Source: Ceratopteris richardii
Lineage: Eukaryota; Streptophyta; Polypodiopsida; Polypodiales; Pteridaceae
NCBI GenBank assembly: GCA_020310875.1
Contig: CM035422.1
Location: 57,188,406-57,252,405, forward strand
Reading direction: 5' to 3'
Length of the DNA stretch: 64,000 nt
Below the pieces are notes generated by a model. That model was not told the origin of the DNA and did not search any database. It worked only from the letters and a program-made list of their open reading frames with translations. Of the stretch, positions 41,790 through 53,981 are shown piece by piece. Position 1 is the first letter of the stretch, and each line of letters starts with the position of its first letter. Both the position numbers and the translations under genes were made by a program.

Positions 41790-43000
41790 AGAGATGCTTA
41801 GGCTTAAGTAATACACTCTCTTGTTGATCAAAGGCCTCTTCACCCTTCTTTGGTGCAAGGTAAGATCTTCTGGACAAGGCATCTGACTGACATTGTTGAC
41901 GCCTTGGATGGTAGGTGATGACAAAGTAAAACCTGGATAGAAAGTTACTCCATCGAGATTTCCTTCTATTCAAGATGCAGGTGGTCATAAAATACTTCAA
42001 GTTCTTGTGATCTGTATACACAGTAACTCTGTGAGCTGCTCCTTCTAGATGGTGATGCTAGGTATCAAACATGTCTTCTATGGCAAGAAGTTCTTTATCA
42101 TGGATTTCATAATTAATATCTGGAGGGGAAAATATCCTTGAATGATATGCAACTGTATGTAGGTGCCCATCATCTCCATATTGGGAAAGAATGGCCCCTA
42201 GGGCAAAGTCTGATGCATTTGTCTCTAGGAAGAAAGGCTTACTGGAATCAAGATTGGGGCAGTAGTGAATGTTGATTTCAAGGTCTGAAAGGCTTTTTTT
42301 TGCTTCTTCGGTCCATGAGAATTTTGAGTTTCCTATAAGTTCGGTAAGAGATGTCACTATCTTGGAGTAATCTCTTATGAATATCCTGTAAAAATTGGCA
42401 AACCCTAAAAAACATTGTACATCTCAAACATAGGAAGGTGGTTGCTAATCAAGGATTGTCTTGATCTTCTTAGGGTCCATAAAGATTCCTTTCTCTAATA
42501 CAATGTATCCTAGAAACTCCACTTCTGTCTGATGGAAAGAGCACTTGTCCAATTTTGCATATAACCCTTTTTCTCTTAGTTTCTCTAGGACTATCTTTAC
42601 ATGATATTCATGATCCTCTAGATTTTTGGAGAACATCAAGATATCATCCAGATATATTACCACAAAGTCATCTAAATACTGTCGAAAGATATCATTCATC
42701 ATATGTTGAAAGACAACTGGAGCATTCGTGAGACCAAATGGCATAACTACATATTCAAAGTGCCCATACCTTGTTCGAAATGCTGTCTTCCATTCATCTC
42801 CTTCTCTGATCTTGACAAGGTTGTAAGCTCCTTGAAGGTCAATCTTTGTGAAGAGCTTTGCTTTTCCAAGGCATTCCAAGAGCTCTAATATGAGTGGTAG
42901 AGGGTATCTATTCTTTATGGTGACTTTATTCAATCCATGATATTCTACACACATTTGGAGAGTCCCATCCTTCTTCTTTACAAATAAAATAGGGGCTCCT
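41790..43000 (-). pseudogene. Element I RT and RNase H-derived segments
   Basis: [65 protein letters not shown]. RNase H: ETNASDFALGAILSQ, YHSRIFSPPDINYEIHDKEL, YTDHKNLKYFM, QSDALSR. Fossil. Confidence 0.88.
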
Positions 43001-43119
43001 ACTGGAGACTTTGAGTGCTTGATAAATCCCTGTGCTAGATTCTCATCAATGTTATTGTTTAGTTCTGTAACTTCCTCTGGGGATAGTCTATAGATTGGTC
43101 CAAAGGGTGGTTGTGCTCC

Positions 43120-43617
43120 CTATTGAAGATCTATGGGACAATCATAAGGTCTATGCTCTAGGAGGATATCTGCATTCTTCTTTTCAAAAACATCTTCAAA
43201 GCCTTTGTACTGATTGGCTAGCTGCACTCGATCATCTTTCTTGGATTCTTGAACTTGTACGTCATAGATCATATATGTTGGTTCCTTCCTTACTGCATGT
43301 ATGAAGGCCTTGGCTCTGACATATGTTGGGTTCTTCTGGATATCTCGACATGTGATTTTATTCTTTTCCCAATTGATGTATGGATTATGTTTCTTTAACC
43401 AAGGCATTCCAATGATAACTAGATGTACTGAGCTAGATATAACATTGAAACATATGTGGGATTCATGGTCAACAAGGTGTACTCTTAATGGTATGGTTCC
43501 CATGATTATATTCCCAGATGTTAGAGGTCGTCCATCTACTACTTCAGCTACTACTAGTTTGTTCTTTTGAAGTATAGGAATTCCATGTTGTTTAACCAAT
43601 CTATTTGTTCACATTAG
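43120..43617 (-). pseudogene. Element I protease-derived segment
   Basis: The C-terminal half of a retropepsin-like domain and linker: SSVHLVIIGMPWLKKHNP and INWEKNKITC, then the linker toward RT. Fossil. Confidence 0.7.
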
Positions 43618-44880
43618 ATTCCTATGTCTCTAGAAGCTAAAGCTTTAAAGCAAAGACCATACACCTACAATGATGTATACTCTACCAAAATCAAGGAAGA
43701 GATAGATAAATTATTGGAAGCTTGCTCATATATGAAATTGAACACACTGAATGGGTGTCACCTTTAGTAGTAGTACCCAAGAAAAATGGTAAATTAAGAG
43801 TTTGCATTAATCTCAAAAAGGTTAACGCAAACATTATTCGTGATAGCTACCCATTACCGATTATAGATCATCTCTTGGAGAGATTAGCAGGCAAGGAAGT
43901 CTATAGCTTCCTTGATGTATTCTCTGGTTACAACCAAGTAGCAATCACTCCTAAGGATCAACTTAAACAACATTTGATACAAAATGGGGTGTATATGCTT
44001 TTAGAGTTATGCCATTTGGCCCAACTAATGCTCCAACCACCTTCCAGAGATTAATGTGTCATGTCTTTAAGGAATTCCTTAGGAAGAGTATGGAAGTATA
44101 CATGGATGATTTATGCACATATTCTTCCCAAAGAATGGATCACATCCCTGAGCTGAGGGAAATTTTTGAGAAGTGTAGACAATACAGAGTCTGTCTGAAT
44201 AAAAAAAAATGTGTCTTCATGGTATGAGAATGAAAGATTTTGGGACATATAGTATCTAAAAATGGAATATCCACAAATGACGACAAAATTAAGGTAATTT
44301 TAGAACTAGTCAGACTAAAGAAGGCAAAAGAAGTGCAAGCATTTATGGGTCATTTTGGATATTATCGTAGATTTATCCACATGTATGCCATAATTGAGAC
44401 CTCTTTATGGATTATTGACTCAGTTCAATTGGACAAAAGATTGCGAGAAAGCATTTAACGAATTGAAAAGTAGAATGAGTTCAGATCCAATTCTAAAAGT
44501 GCCAAATTAGAACAAGCCGTTCCATATTCATGTGGATGCTTCCGAACTTGCCATTGGATGCATCTTAGCACAACCAACAGACGAAGGAAAGCTAGATCAT
44601 CCTATAGCCTATGTGAGTAGGCAACTTAATCAAGCCAAACGTAATTATACCACCATTGAACGAGAAGGATTAGGTATGGTCTACACCATAAATAAATTCA
44701 GACACTACTTACTGGCAAACAAATTCAAATTCTTTATTGATCACCAAGACCTTCTATACTTGTGCAATAAACCCTGTAAATGGGAAGGCTTGTAAGATGG
44801 TTTTTACTCTTAATGGAATTTTATTTTGAAGTAGTAGTCAAGAAAGGAAACACTGCATGTCAGAGCTGAGCATCTGTCTC
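43618..44880 (+). pseudogene. Element J RT and RNase H-derived segments
   Basis: RT: RPYTYNDVYSTKIKEEIDKL, VVVPKKNGKLRVCINLKKVN, IRDSYPLPIIDHLLERLAG, MCHVFKEFLRKSMEVYMDDL. RNase H: HVDASELAIGCILAQPT, YVSRQLNQAKRNYTTIEREG, KFRHYLLANKFKFF. Close to A. Fossil. Confidence 0.88.
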
Positions 44881-44882
44881 GA

Positions 44883-46004
44883 ATGACACATGGAGAACCC
44901 CCAACTGGAGTTTCACATGATCCCTCTGACACATACCTTTTCAACTTGGAAGTTTGTCCACAATGGGTTGAAAAATTGATTCCTATACTCATGCATGGAC
45001 CAAGTCATAGGATCAATTTAGATAAAAGCCAACAGTTATGGAAGACACAGAATCTTCACATTGTGACAGGAAGCCTATACCATCAAGATTCGAGTGGACT
45101 ACTTTTGAGGTGTGTAGAAGAGGAAGAACAAGAGACATGGTTAAAGCATGCCCACATAAATCAATGGAAAAAACATAGAAGTGTTAGTGGTACACTAGAA
45201 GAGCTCAAAAGGTTGGGAGTATATTGGCCAGACATGCAAAAAGATGTGCATTCTCATGTAACAAATTGTCCAACGTGTCAAGAGAGATTGCTTGAAGAGA
45301 ACTCCTCCCTATGCTATTCTACGGTAGCACCTAGATGGAGTCTACCATTAGTGAATTTTTTGAAAACTCCAGTATCATGAAGGATCAAGCTTAGCAAGAA
45401 AGTGGGCATTGGAGGAGCAAAGTAAAGATTATGTGCTCATCGGAAGACAACTGTTTAAATGTGGATGGGATAATCAATCAAGATTGTGTGTACATGAAGA
45501 TGAGTATATCCCTATCTTAGAGATGGCCCATATAGGAGTTGCAGGAGGTCATTTTTTAGTTGAAAAAACTCCAAAAATGATTCTCTTTGCTAGATTATGG
45601 TGGCCAAGCTTACATCAAGATGCGGCAACTTATGTTGAGAGGTGTGATGTGTGCCAACGAAAAAAATATCTTGTCAAAAGAGATGAAATGCCACTACAAA
45701 CTATGATTACTACTAGAGCTTTCACTAAGTGGGGTATAGATTTTGTAAGAACAATTAGCCCACCAACGAAAGGCTCTCATGTTGAATACATAATAGTGGC
45801 TACTCACTATTTGACCAAATGGGTAGAATTAAAGGCCACAAACAAACACGATGCAAGAACCACTGCCAAGTTTCTATTCAAAAACATATTTACAAGATTT
45901 GGATTACCAATTGAAATTGTGAGTGGTCAAGGTATGCACTTTATTAATGAAGTGATAGAAATTTTGATGAATGAGTTCTTAGTAATTCATAAAAAGTCAA
46001 GCCT
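44883..46004 (+). pseudogene. Element J integrase-derived segment with two zinc modules
   Basis: The same tandem arrangement as A. The first module is HINQWKKH followed 30 residues later by CPTC; the second is HIGVAGGH followed 30 residues later by CDVC. Then KWGIDFVRTI, ATHYLTKWVELKAT and GLPIEIVSGQG of the core. It confirms that the double module is a family trait. Element K is inserted at the end. Fossil. Confidence 0.85.
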
Positions 46005-47024
46005 TGTTGGGGGATTCTTATGTAGAGAGGGATTTGACTGTTTGTAGGAGAAAAGGGAAAGATAAGAAGAAAGATACAGACACTGGAAGCCTCTGTCCAT
46101 TAATTATAAGAAGACAAATACAATGGTGTCACAATACAACCAATTCTTTCAGTGCAAAATCCCACAAAGTGCGCAATCACAAAGTACAAAATACCCAAGG
46201 TTCTTGTTGCTGCCGGCCTTCTCTGCACCAGATCTCCACCTTCAAGCTTGCACTTGTGCACACCTTGCACTCAAGCTTCCAATAGGGGAGGGGACGGACA
46301 CCTTCTATCGACACGCGCACAACTTCAATAAGACCTTGGGATATTTGGTTGAATAGCATACCACTTCTCTTAACACTTCTTAGTCACTCTTCATGCACAC
46401 CTTGCAGTTCACTTCTCTGAGTTGCACACTATGTGTCTCTTGCACTTCTCTCTCTTGCTTAGTCTAGACTATGCTCACCTTGCTTAGTTTTCCAAGAATA
46501 ATCCTTGCCTTCATTTTAGTGTCGATTCACATATGCTCCTAGCTGCTAGAGTATCTTGGTGCTCACTTTGATGTCCCAAGATTTTCTCCAAAAGTGGACA
46601 GCCAACGAATCCCTGTTTTGTTCTGTAGTGACTTTAGACTAAAACAAAAATTTTAATTGGGGGCCATACTTTCACTTCTACGTATGCTGTCGCTTCACAT
46701 ACCTTCACTTTTCCCTTTTAATTTCTCAAATGTGCACCTAAGAGAGGGTTCACCTGAGCCTTCCGAACACTTTGAAAATAGTTTTGAACCTTAGGGAATT
46801 ACAGAAATACCTCTACAACCTGCAACCAACTTTCTACAGTTATACCCTTTGTGAACAATTAATTGTGCACTACCTGTCACCTTGACACTCGAACTTTGAA
46901 CTCTTTGACTTTGCCCATGATGACCTTTGAGCTTTGACCAGCTTGACTTTGAACTTTTGACTTTGATTGCAATTGACTTTGACTATAGTTGACTTTGACC
47001 AATATGAATTTTATGGACTCAACA
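46005..47024 (-). repeat. Element K left (3') LTR
   Basis: TGTTGGGGGATTC...GGACTCAACA. It aligns over its full length with 53982-55014. The right part is rich in TTTGACTTTGA repeats (about 46890-47000). Confidence 0.93.
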
Positions 47025-50000
47025 GTTGCCCACCACCTAATGGACTCTCTGTCTCGGAGAGCTACAACCAAAACTCTGAGCAGAGATGAAATTATGATTG
47101 CTGTGCTACAAAATCTTCAAAAGGACACTTGAGCAGCAACCAAATCCACCAGGAGCAGAAGAGAACAAACACTAGAGAGGAACCAAGAGTGGAAATATTG
47201 CACGAAAAAGCAAAGGAGGGCAAAGGGATGGTAGGAAGGAGGGGGAAGGGAGGGCTGAGGGTGCGGAGATGGATAGGCAGGGAGGGTAAAGATGGGGTTG
47301 GGCAGAAGGTTAAAGGTAGGGTGATGGAGTTGGGCAGAAGGTTAAAGGTAGGGTGATGGAGTTGGGGGAATTGTCCAGAGCAGGTAAGTGGAATAGGTTT
47401 GAAGGCAGGTGAGGGAGGCTAGGAGAAGGGACCATGTGAAGAATTAGGCCAGGGAGAATTGGATAGACCAGGGTTATGGATGAGTATTAGGGAAAAAATG
47501 AGGATTGTGAAACTTTTGGGATCGGGCAAAAGTGAAAATCAATCAACAAAATAGAGTACTTTATAGGAATACCTAGTACACATGCCAATGGAATAGAATC
47601 AGCCAAGAAACAACCAGATAAGGCACAAATAACAAAGAACCAAAATCTCATGTATAATAGCAGAAAAATACAATGAAAGTTCTGACTATGCAATAAGTAT
47701 ATGAAAGTGCCAATGAATGGCACGTAAGCCAAGAAGAGAACTAAGGGCAATCCTGGGATGCGAAGCCTCTTCAAAAAAATGAGGCAAGTGGAGGAAAAAG
47801 GTGTCTACAAGCAGCAACTCCTAGATCCTAGGGGAAAGATACTAGGGAGCGGTGTCTGGCTGGTGTGCTGTCGGAGAATGAGACCCCGCCACAGGTGGGG
47901 CATCGCCATGATGCAAAGGCAAGTCTGAGGAGGTGGGTGGAATGATAGCTACCTCCTGAGTCCAAGCAGCAATCCTGCTCCTATATCTGCACAGGTGATC
48001 GTGCTCCCATCAAACTAGCCTACATGTAGGACTGTCACAAATGCCCAAGGACGTGCGCTATCAGATCTCCAAAAGAGCTCGAGTCGCAACATTAGCCTCA
48101 TCCCGGAACCTGTCACGCTCCTGCTGAAGGGCCTTCAACGTTGCCTGAGACGTCTGCCATTGGGCTATCGCAGAAACACGAATAGGCTCGATCATCAAAG
48201 CGTACTGCTGGTGGAGTGTAGCTGTTGCAAAGACTGAGTCAAGGGAGAGACGTGCAACATCGGCTCCATCGCTCGCAATGAGGCTCGCATCTCGAAGAAG
48301 ACCTGGGAAGGGGGGATCGTCGACGAGGCTATCAAGGATGGAAGGTGGCGAGGCTGGTGGGGGGGGGCGAGGTAGGGTGGGGGTAAGTTGGAGAAGCAGG
48401 AGGGGTGCGATGAGAGGGGAGGTGGAGGTAGACTCAATGGAGATGGCTAGAGATGGAAGAGGCTGAGCGGCACCAGTCAGGGGGGGGACTGTAGGGACTC
48501 AAGAGATAGGAGATTGTAAGCTACTAATCAGAAAAGAATCCATCAAATAGGCACATACCCACCGTGCGAGTGATGGAGTGGAGGCTACGATGGGAGTGGA
48601 CTCCTGAGGAAAGGAACTAGGGGGTGTAGGCAATACGACGGCTGGTGGGGGAGGTGGACGAGGGGAATGGGCTATAGAGTGTGCGGGGTGGGATGGGGCA
48701 ATGTTGGAGCTGGGTGCAATGGACTGTGCACTAGGAAGATGAAAGAGCCATGCCAAGATCGGGGTGGAATACACGGAGAACGAACGCGTTCCACAGTGGA
48801 GGGCATCATGGAATCGACGAGAATGAAGGAGGAAGGACTGAAACATAAGGGAGCTATATGGATAAGGGCGACCACGCAAAAAGCAAAAAAAGGGGGTCTG
48901 CAATATGTATATCATGTAATGGAATGTTAGAGGACGGGCTACAGAATAAGAAGTAGAAAATAAAGGAATGTAGGATGGCTAGCTAGTATGTGGTAGGCAT
49001 GGCATCAATGCCATACAGCTGGATACAGTAGGCGATGGTCTCCTCCCGAGATAACTTAGAGTAGAAGAAGGGCGAGGCGCGATATGAAGAGAGATTGGAA
49101 CCGATGCCCACGGTGATGACTGCATGTGTTAGTGAACCAGATGGAAAGTGCGGGAATGTGAGAAGCGCTACGAGTATCAGCACCCTCTAGCTCGGATAAT
49201 AAGAGGGAGGCTAGACGCCAAGGGCTAGCCTGACAAAGGCATCCCTCTGGGGGTAGGTCAATGAGCGATATAGGTGGCAGGACTAATTGGAGGTGGATTG
49301 ATAGGGATGAAAACGAATCCCGATGATCAACAATGGATGACGATGGTGGGCATGGAACAGGAGAAGTGGAACGGCTATCTAAGCTGCACGCGGGATGACC
49401 ACTGGAACTAGCGGAGTGCGTCGGAGCTGTAGTGGGAAGGAGAGGCCCGACGGGAGTGCCCCTGGGCTATACAGAGAGGATCCAGAGAGGGATAAACAGG
49501 GAAGGGATGCCACAAAGGGGTGGCTTCCCTGGATGTGGGGAGGGACTGAAGGAGGATGAGGGCATGGGGATGTGGCATGAGGAACGAAAGGGGACAAAAT
49601 GTGGGGGGGCCATATGTGTGGGGTGGATGGGGGTGACAGGGAGGGTGTGGGTGGGGGCCACAGGGGTGGGAAGGCCTACCGGCAGGGGGGGCAGGGGCGG
49701 GTTTTTTTTGGGAAAAATAATATTAGCCTCCAAGGGCTTTTTTTAATAAATTTAATTAAAATAATATGAAAATATGTGAAAAATACTAATAAAATCCAAA
49801 AAAACTCAAAAAAATTAATAAGGAAAAATATTCAAAAATTTCCCCAAACTTGCTAGACCACTTCCTCACTTAAAATTACCTGGAGATTTCTTTATTCTTC
49901 TAATTTAGCAAGAAAATGATATTGTTAAAGAAAGAAAAATGCTAGAAAAGTCTAAAAGTACTTGAAAAATTCCCAAAATTTTCTAGAAATTATACTCATG

Positions 50001-50150
50001 CAAAGGGCTATGAAAGGGTTGCTAAATTTGCTAAAAACTCAATGAACAAGCATGAAAACGGATAAAAAGTACTAAAACTTGCGCAAAATGACATGAGAAG
50101 GCTATGTACAACCTGGACAGATTTTACAAGTTCTAGGTGATCCATAAATC
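47025..50150 (-). other. 3' region of element K between integrase and LTR
   Basis: About 3.1 kb. The plus strand is very G-rich near 47200-47450 and 48280-49700. A 32-bp direct repeat lies at 47300-47363. On the element's strand, a helical QERDRFRDEANVATRALLE stretch near 48090-48150 suggests decay of an extra open frame of the kind some plant Gypsy elements carry after integrase. A hydrophobic frame lies at 47487-47774. I cannot name a function. Confidence 0.55.
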
Positions 50151-50151
50151 T

Positions 50152-51200
50152 TCAATTGTGCTGATGATAGGCTTTGAGCCTTGATATATTGACCAGTGGT
50201 AGGGCCTCTCCTTTTAGCATCTCTAACTCCACTGCACCCCAATTCAGCATTGTTTTAACTCGATAAGGTCCTTCCCAGTGTGGAAGCCATTTTCCCCTTA
50301 CTTGTGTGTGGATTTGAGGTCTATGGAGAAGAACTAACATGCCTATTTGTAAGTTATTATTCCACAGATTCCGATCATGTGCCTCCTTCCTCTTCATTTG
50401 AGTCTCTATCAATTATTTTGCAGCATATAGATGTATCTGTTCCACTTTATGCAGTGCTCCAAGCCCCTGAGAGACACCACAATCTTTCTTTCCCTGCATG
50501 AATGCTACTTTTGGTGATCCATGTAAAAATTCAAAGGGTTCAATAAGCATTATCCCATAAACCAGTTGGAATGGAGAATATCCAATATCTTCTTTGTAAG
50601 CTAACCTGTATGCCCATAGGGTACCTTGATAAGCAATGCCCCAAGAAGTGGGCTGTAACATACATTCCTTCCTTAACATGGCAATTAATACCTTATTAGT
50701 GGATTCTGCCTGTCCATTAGCTATTGGATAATAGGCACAAGAGGTCCTATGTAGAATTTTGTATCTGTTAAAAATTTCATGTAGGACCTTGTTCACAAAA
50801 TGAGTACCTTGGTCTGTACAAATTTCAAGGGGGCATCCAAACCTGCAAATGATGTTACTATAAATGAAATCAGCAACAGTTTGAGCGGTGCGATCAGGGA
50901 AGGCAATAGCTTCAACCCACTTGTTGCATAGTCAGTGGTGATCAATAGATACTTTTCTCTTTTTGAAATCGACAGAGGGTAGATGGGCCCTACAAAATCT
51001 AGCCCCCACTTCTCAAATGGTTGCCAAGAAGTGGAAATAATCAAGGGGTTGTGCCTCTGCTTTGTTGGCTTGGGTCCACACCTCTGGCAAACATCACATG
51101 CCTTTCCCCACTCAACTGCATCTTTGAATAATGTAGGCCATCATAAGCCATCATCAAGGATCCTCTAACTCATAATGTGTCTTGGAAGCTGCCCACCACC
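50152..51200 (-). pseudogene. Element K integrase-derived segment
   Basis: WGLDFVGPI and KYLLITTDY of the core start, YYPIANGQAESTNKVL around the catalytic glutamate, WAYRLAYKEDIGYSPFQLVYG, and the C-terminal W.NNLQIGMLVLL...GKWLPHWEGPYRV. Fossil. Confidence 0.85.
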
Positions 51201-51319
51201 TGTTCCTTCATGTGCAGATTTAAGGACTTCCCTCACTTCTTCTTCTTCCATGCACTTTCTAAACTTGTTGTCTTTTCCCTGTCTATATAATTTTCCTTCA
51301 ATAAAGGTAAAAGGTCTGC

Positions 51320-52820
51320 TCTAGATTAGCAGTCTCTTTCTTTGCACAGCACTTGCCTTCTCTGGATACAATCCAGTTTTAATAAAATTCTTGATATCAT
51401 TATACCAACGTGGAGCTTGTACAACGAACATATTAGCATCTAGAAAATCATCATTGACTCCAATTGCTTGATCCATCATGTTGATCCTGGATAGGTGGTC
51501 TGCCATGAAATTTTCTTTACCTAGTCTATGGACTACAGAAAAAATCAAATTCCTGGAACAAAAGTAGCCACCTCCATATCCTCCTAGTTGCTTGTGGCTT
51601 GTTCAATAAATACATGAGTGGTTGACGATCAGTGATGATAACAAATTTCACACCTAGCAAATAAATGACGAAACTTTTGTACAACAAAAACCATTGCTAG
51701 GGCCTCCCTTTTTGTGGTGCTATAATTTTTTTCAACCTTAGTCAAAATTTGACTAGCATACTGAATAGGTCTGTCAAGTTTGTATTCTTCACTGTGTTGA
51801 GCCAAAACTGCACCCACTGCATATGCACTGGCATCTACATGTACATGAAAAGTATTTGACCAATCTGGTGTGATAAGAATTGGTGCCTTTGGACCTTAAT
51901 GTCTGATAAGCATTCTCTTCTTCTTCTTCTTCCCATTTAAAGGGCACTTCTTTACCTGTAAGTCTAGCTAGTGGCTTGGCTATCTCTGCATACATTTTGA
52001 TAAATCTTCTGTGGTACCCAGTATGCCCCAAGAAACTTTGAATCTCTTTAGGAGATTTGGGTTTAGGTAACTTTAGTATAGAAATAATTTTATCAGGATC
52101 TGGAGCCATACCTTTAGCAAGCACCACATGTCCCAAGAGGGTTCTTTCTGTCACGAGGAAATGACATTTGTTTGGGTTTAGCTTTAGTTTAGTCTCCTTG
52201 CATCTCTTAAAAACATTCTACACCTGTCTCAAGTGATGGTCCAAGCAATCCAAAGGGGTCTCTTTGTGATATCCTGAAAATGAAGAAAAGTCATCCATGA
52301 AAATTCTGAGTGTTTCTAGCAATAAGGGTCCAAAAATGAGGTTGAGAGTTCTGTTAAAGGTGGCTGCAGCATTTCTGAGTCCAAAGGGCATTTTTACATA
52401 CACATATGTTCCCCAAGGTGCGATAAAAGCAGTCTTTTCATGATCCTCTAGGTGGATGGATATTTGATTATAGTCACTAAAGCCATCCATAAAGCTATAT
52501 AATGCATGTCTAGCCACTTCTTCAATGACCTGCTCTGCAAAAGGCAGGGGAATCCATCTGGAATGGTCACCTTGTTGAGTGCTCTAAAGTCAACACAAAT
52601 CCTAATTTTGTGGGTATTCCTCTTTGGTACTATAACCATTCGTGAAAGCCATTCTGAGTGTTCTATAGGAATGATGATTCCTGCATCCTCCATCTTCTGT
52701 ATTTCCACATAAACAGCTTCAGTATATTTTGGGTTAAGTCTATAACTCTTTCCTCTTATTGGTTTGGCTCCATCAACAAGAGGGATTCTATGCTCTCCAT
52801 AATTGGCAGGAACTCCTTCT
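51320..52820 (-). pseudogene. Element K RT and RNase H-derived segments
   Basis: RT: AVYVEIQKMEDAGIIIPIEH, IVPKRNTHKIRICVDFRALN, MPFGLRNAAATFNRTLN, IFMDDFS, LLGHVVLAKGMAPDPDKI, FLGHTGYHRRFIKMYAEIAK. RNase H: PIQYASQILTKVEKNYSTTK, ADHLSRI. Fossil. Confidence 0.88.
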
Positions 52821-53795
52821 AAGTCTTTATAATGCCACACAAAAACATCTGCATAGTGGGTCAAGAAAGATTTTACCTTTTCAAGGAGCTCTGGATGGCG
52901 CCACAACCAAGTGGCCACCAAAACTGGATGATTATTTTCCTGAGTGCCTAATTGTACTTCTTTGATAGGGTTTCTCTCTACCATGGTATCTTCATGCTCA
53001 TTTTCTTCCAATAGCTTTTCATGCATTGTTGCATAAGCAGGAGTGTTCTGGATCTCAATGTATTCCTCCTTGTCCTGCATCCATCCTGCAGGGATTTCTA
53101 TAATTGGTAAAGAACATTCTTCACTAGTATGTTTTACCTTGTCTTTAAATTTAGTAACTTCTTTTTCTATTGTTGTTGCATCCTCCTCCAAGTTGTATTT
53201 GAGGGGTTTCTTCCTCCCCCTTCTATGGTCTGTGATGGGTTCTCCCAATCCATCAACCTGAACTTTATCCTCATTTTCATCATAACATTCATATGTGCAA
53301 CAATTATTAAGAAAAACTCCAAAACAAGAGGAAGAGTTGGCTGCCTGCAGCCAATTCAGAATGTCTTCTTCTTCCTCGAACTCTACTTATGGTTGGCCCT
53401 CCATCTCTATGATTATCTCTGTAGTATTCCCATGCTGGAATTGAGTTTTGAATGCATCTTTCGTTAAATCCCAAGTGGTGAAATGTTTCTCAGCAAACTG
53501 TTTGAACCATTTATCTGGTAGCCCTTCTAATGTGGTAGGAAAAATGATAAAAAAGACATCCTCTCTTCCCATAAAACCTCTTGTTTTTCATAATGCTAAG
53601 AATCTCCTAATATGCTCGTCTAGATCTTCCTGAGCTAAGCCTTTGAAAGAAGGAAATTTTATATTTAATCTTGAAAGTAGAGTTTCCAAATCTACTTGAC
53701 CTGCCATGCTCTTTACTGATGATGTTGATGACAGTGGACTGGAGGATCTTCTAACAGCCTTCCTTCTTGTTGCTTTGCAGGTGACCCTCAATGTT
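52821..53795 (-). pseudogene. Element K gag remnant and linker to RT
   Basis: The Gag-like stretch IKFPSFKGLAQEDLDEHIRR and TTLEGLPDKWFKQF..KHFTTW lies near 53390-53790, followed by an acidic linker that enters RT at HYADVFVWHYKDLEGV. I do not see a protease motif between them. Fossil. Confidence 0.6.
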
Positions 53796-53958
53796 TGAGA
53801 CTAGGTTGTGGTCATGAGCTGTTCATAATCCTCTTAGGCTAAGAGAATTAATAAGAAAATTTACCTCTTAACCCAATGAAGTAGCACTGTAGCACTGTTG
53901 GCACTTGAACTCTTCTAGACTTTGCACTTTGCTTCTCCTATACTCAAAACTCCTTGGA

Positions 53959-53976
53959 GTCCCACCTGGCGTGCCA
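53959..53976 (-). other. Primer binding site of element K (tRNA not identified)
   Basis: The minus strand reads TGGCACGCCAGGTGGGAC five bases after the LTR. TGG plus a G/C-rich 15-mer is the right form for a primer site, but I cannot assign the tRNA with confidence. Confidence 0.55.
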
Positions 53977-53981
53977 AATTT

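Larger units (their letters stand above)
39632..43617 (-). mobile_element. Element I: chromovirus (Ty3/Gypsy with chromodomain), 3' part
   Basis: Minus-strand order is protease (43600-43120), RT (43000-42380), RNase H (42360-41790), integrase (41750-~40500), chromodomain, purine-rich stretch, 3' LTR. Gag and 5' LTR are not in the window; at 43617 the sequence changes abruptly to element J in the opposite orientation. It is a fossil with many breaks. The chromodomain and protease style (MPWLKKHNPYINWEKNKI) resemble chromoviruses of non-seed plants and fungi more than the usual seed-plant types, in my judgement. Confidence 0.85.

Noticed and set aside
47487-47774. Hydrophobic 95-codon frame as a host membrane protein
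   Set aside because: It lies inside element K between integrase and LTR, in low-complexity surroundings, with no recognisable family.
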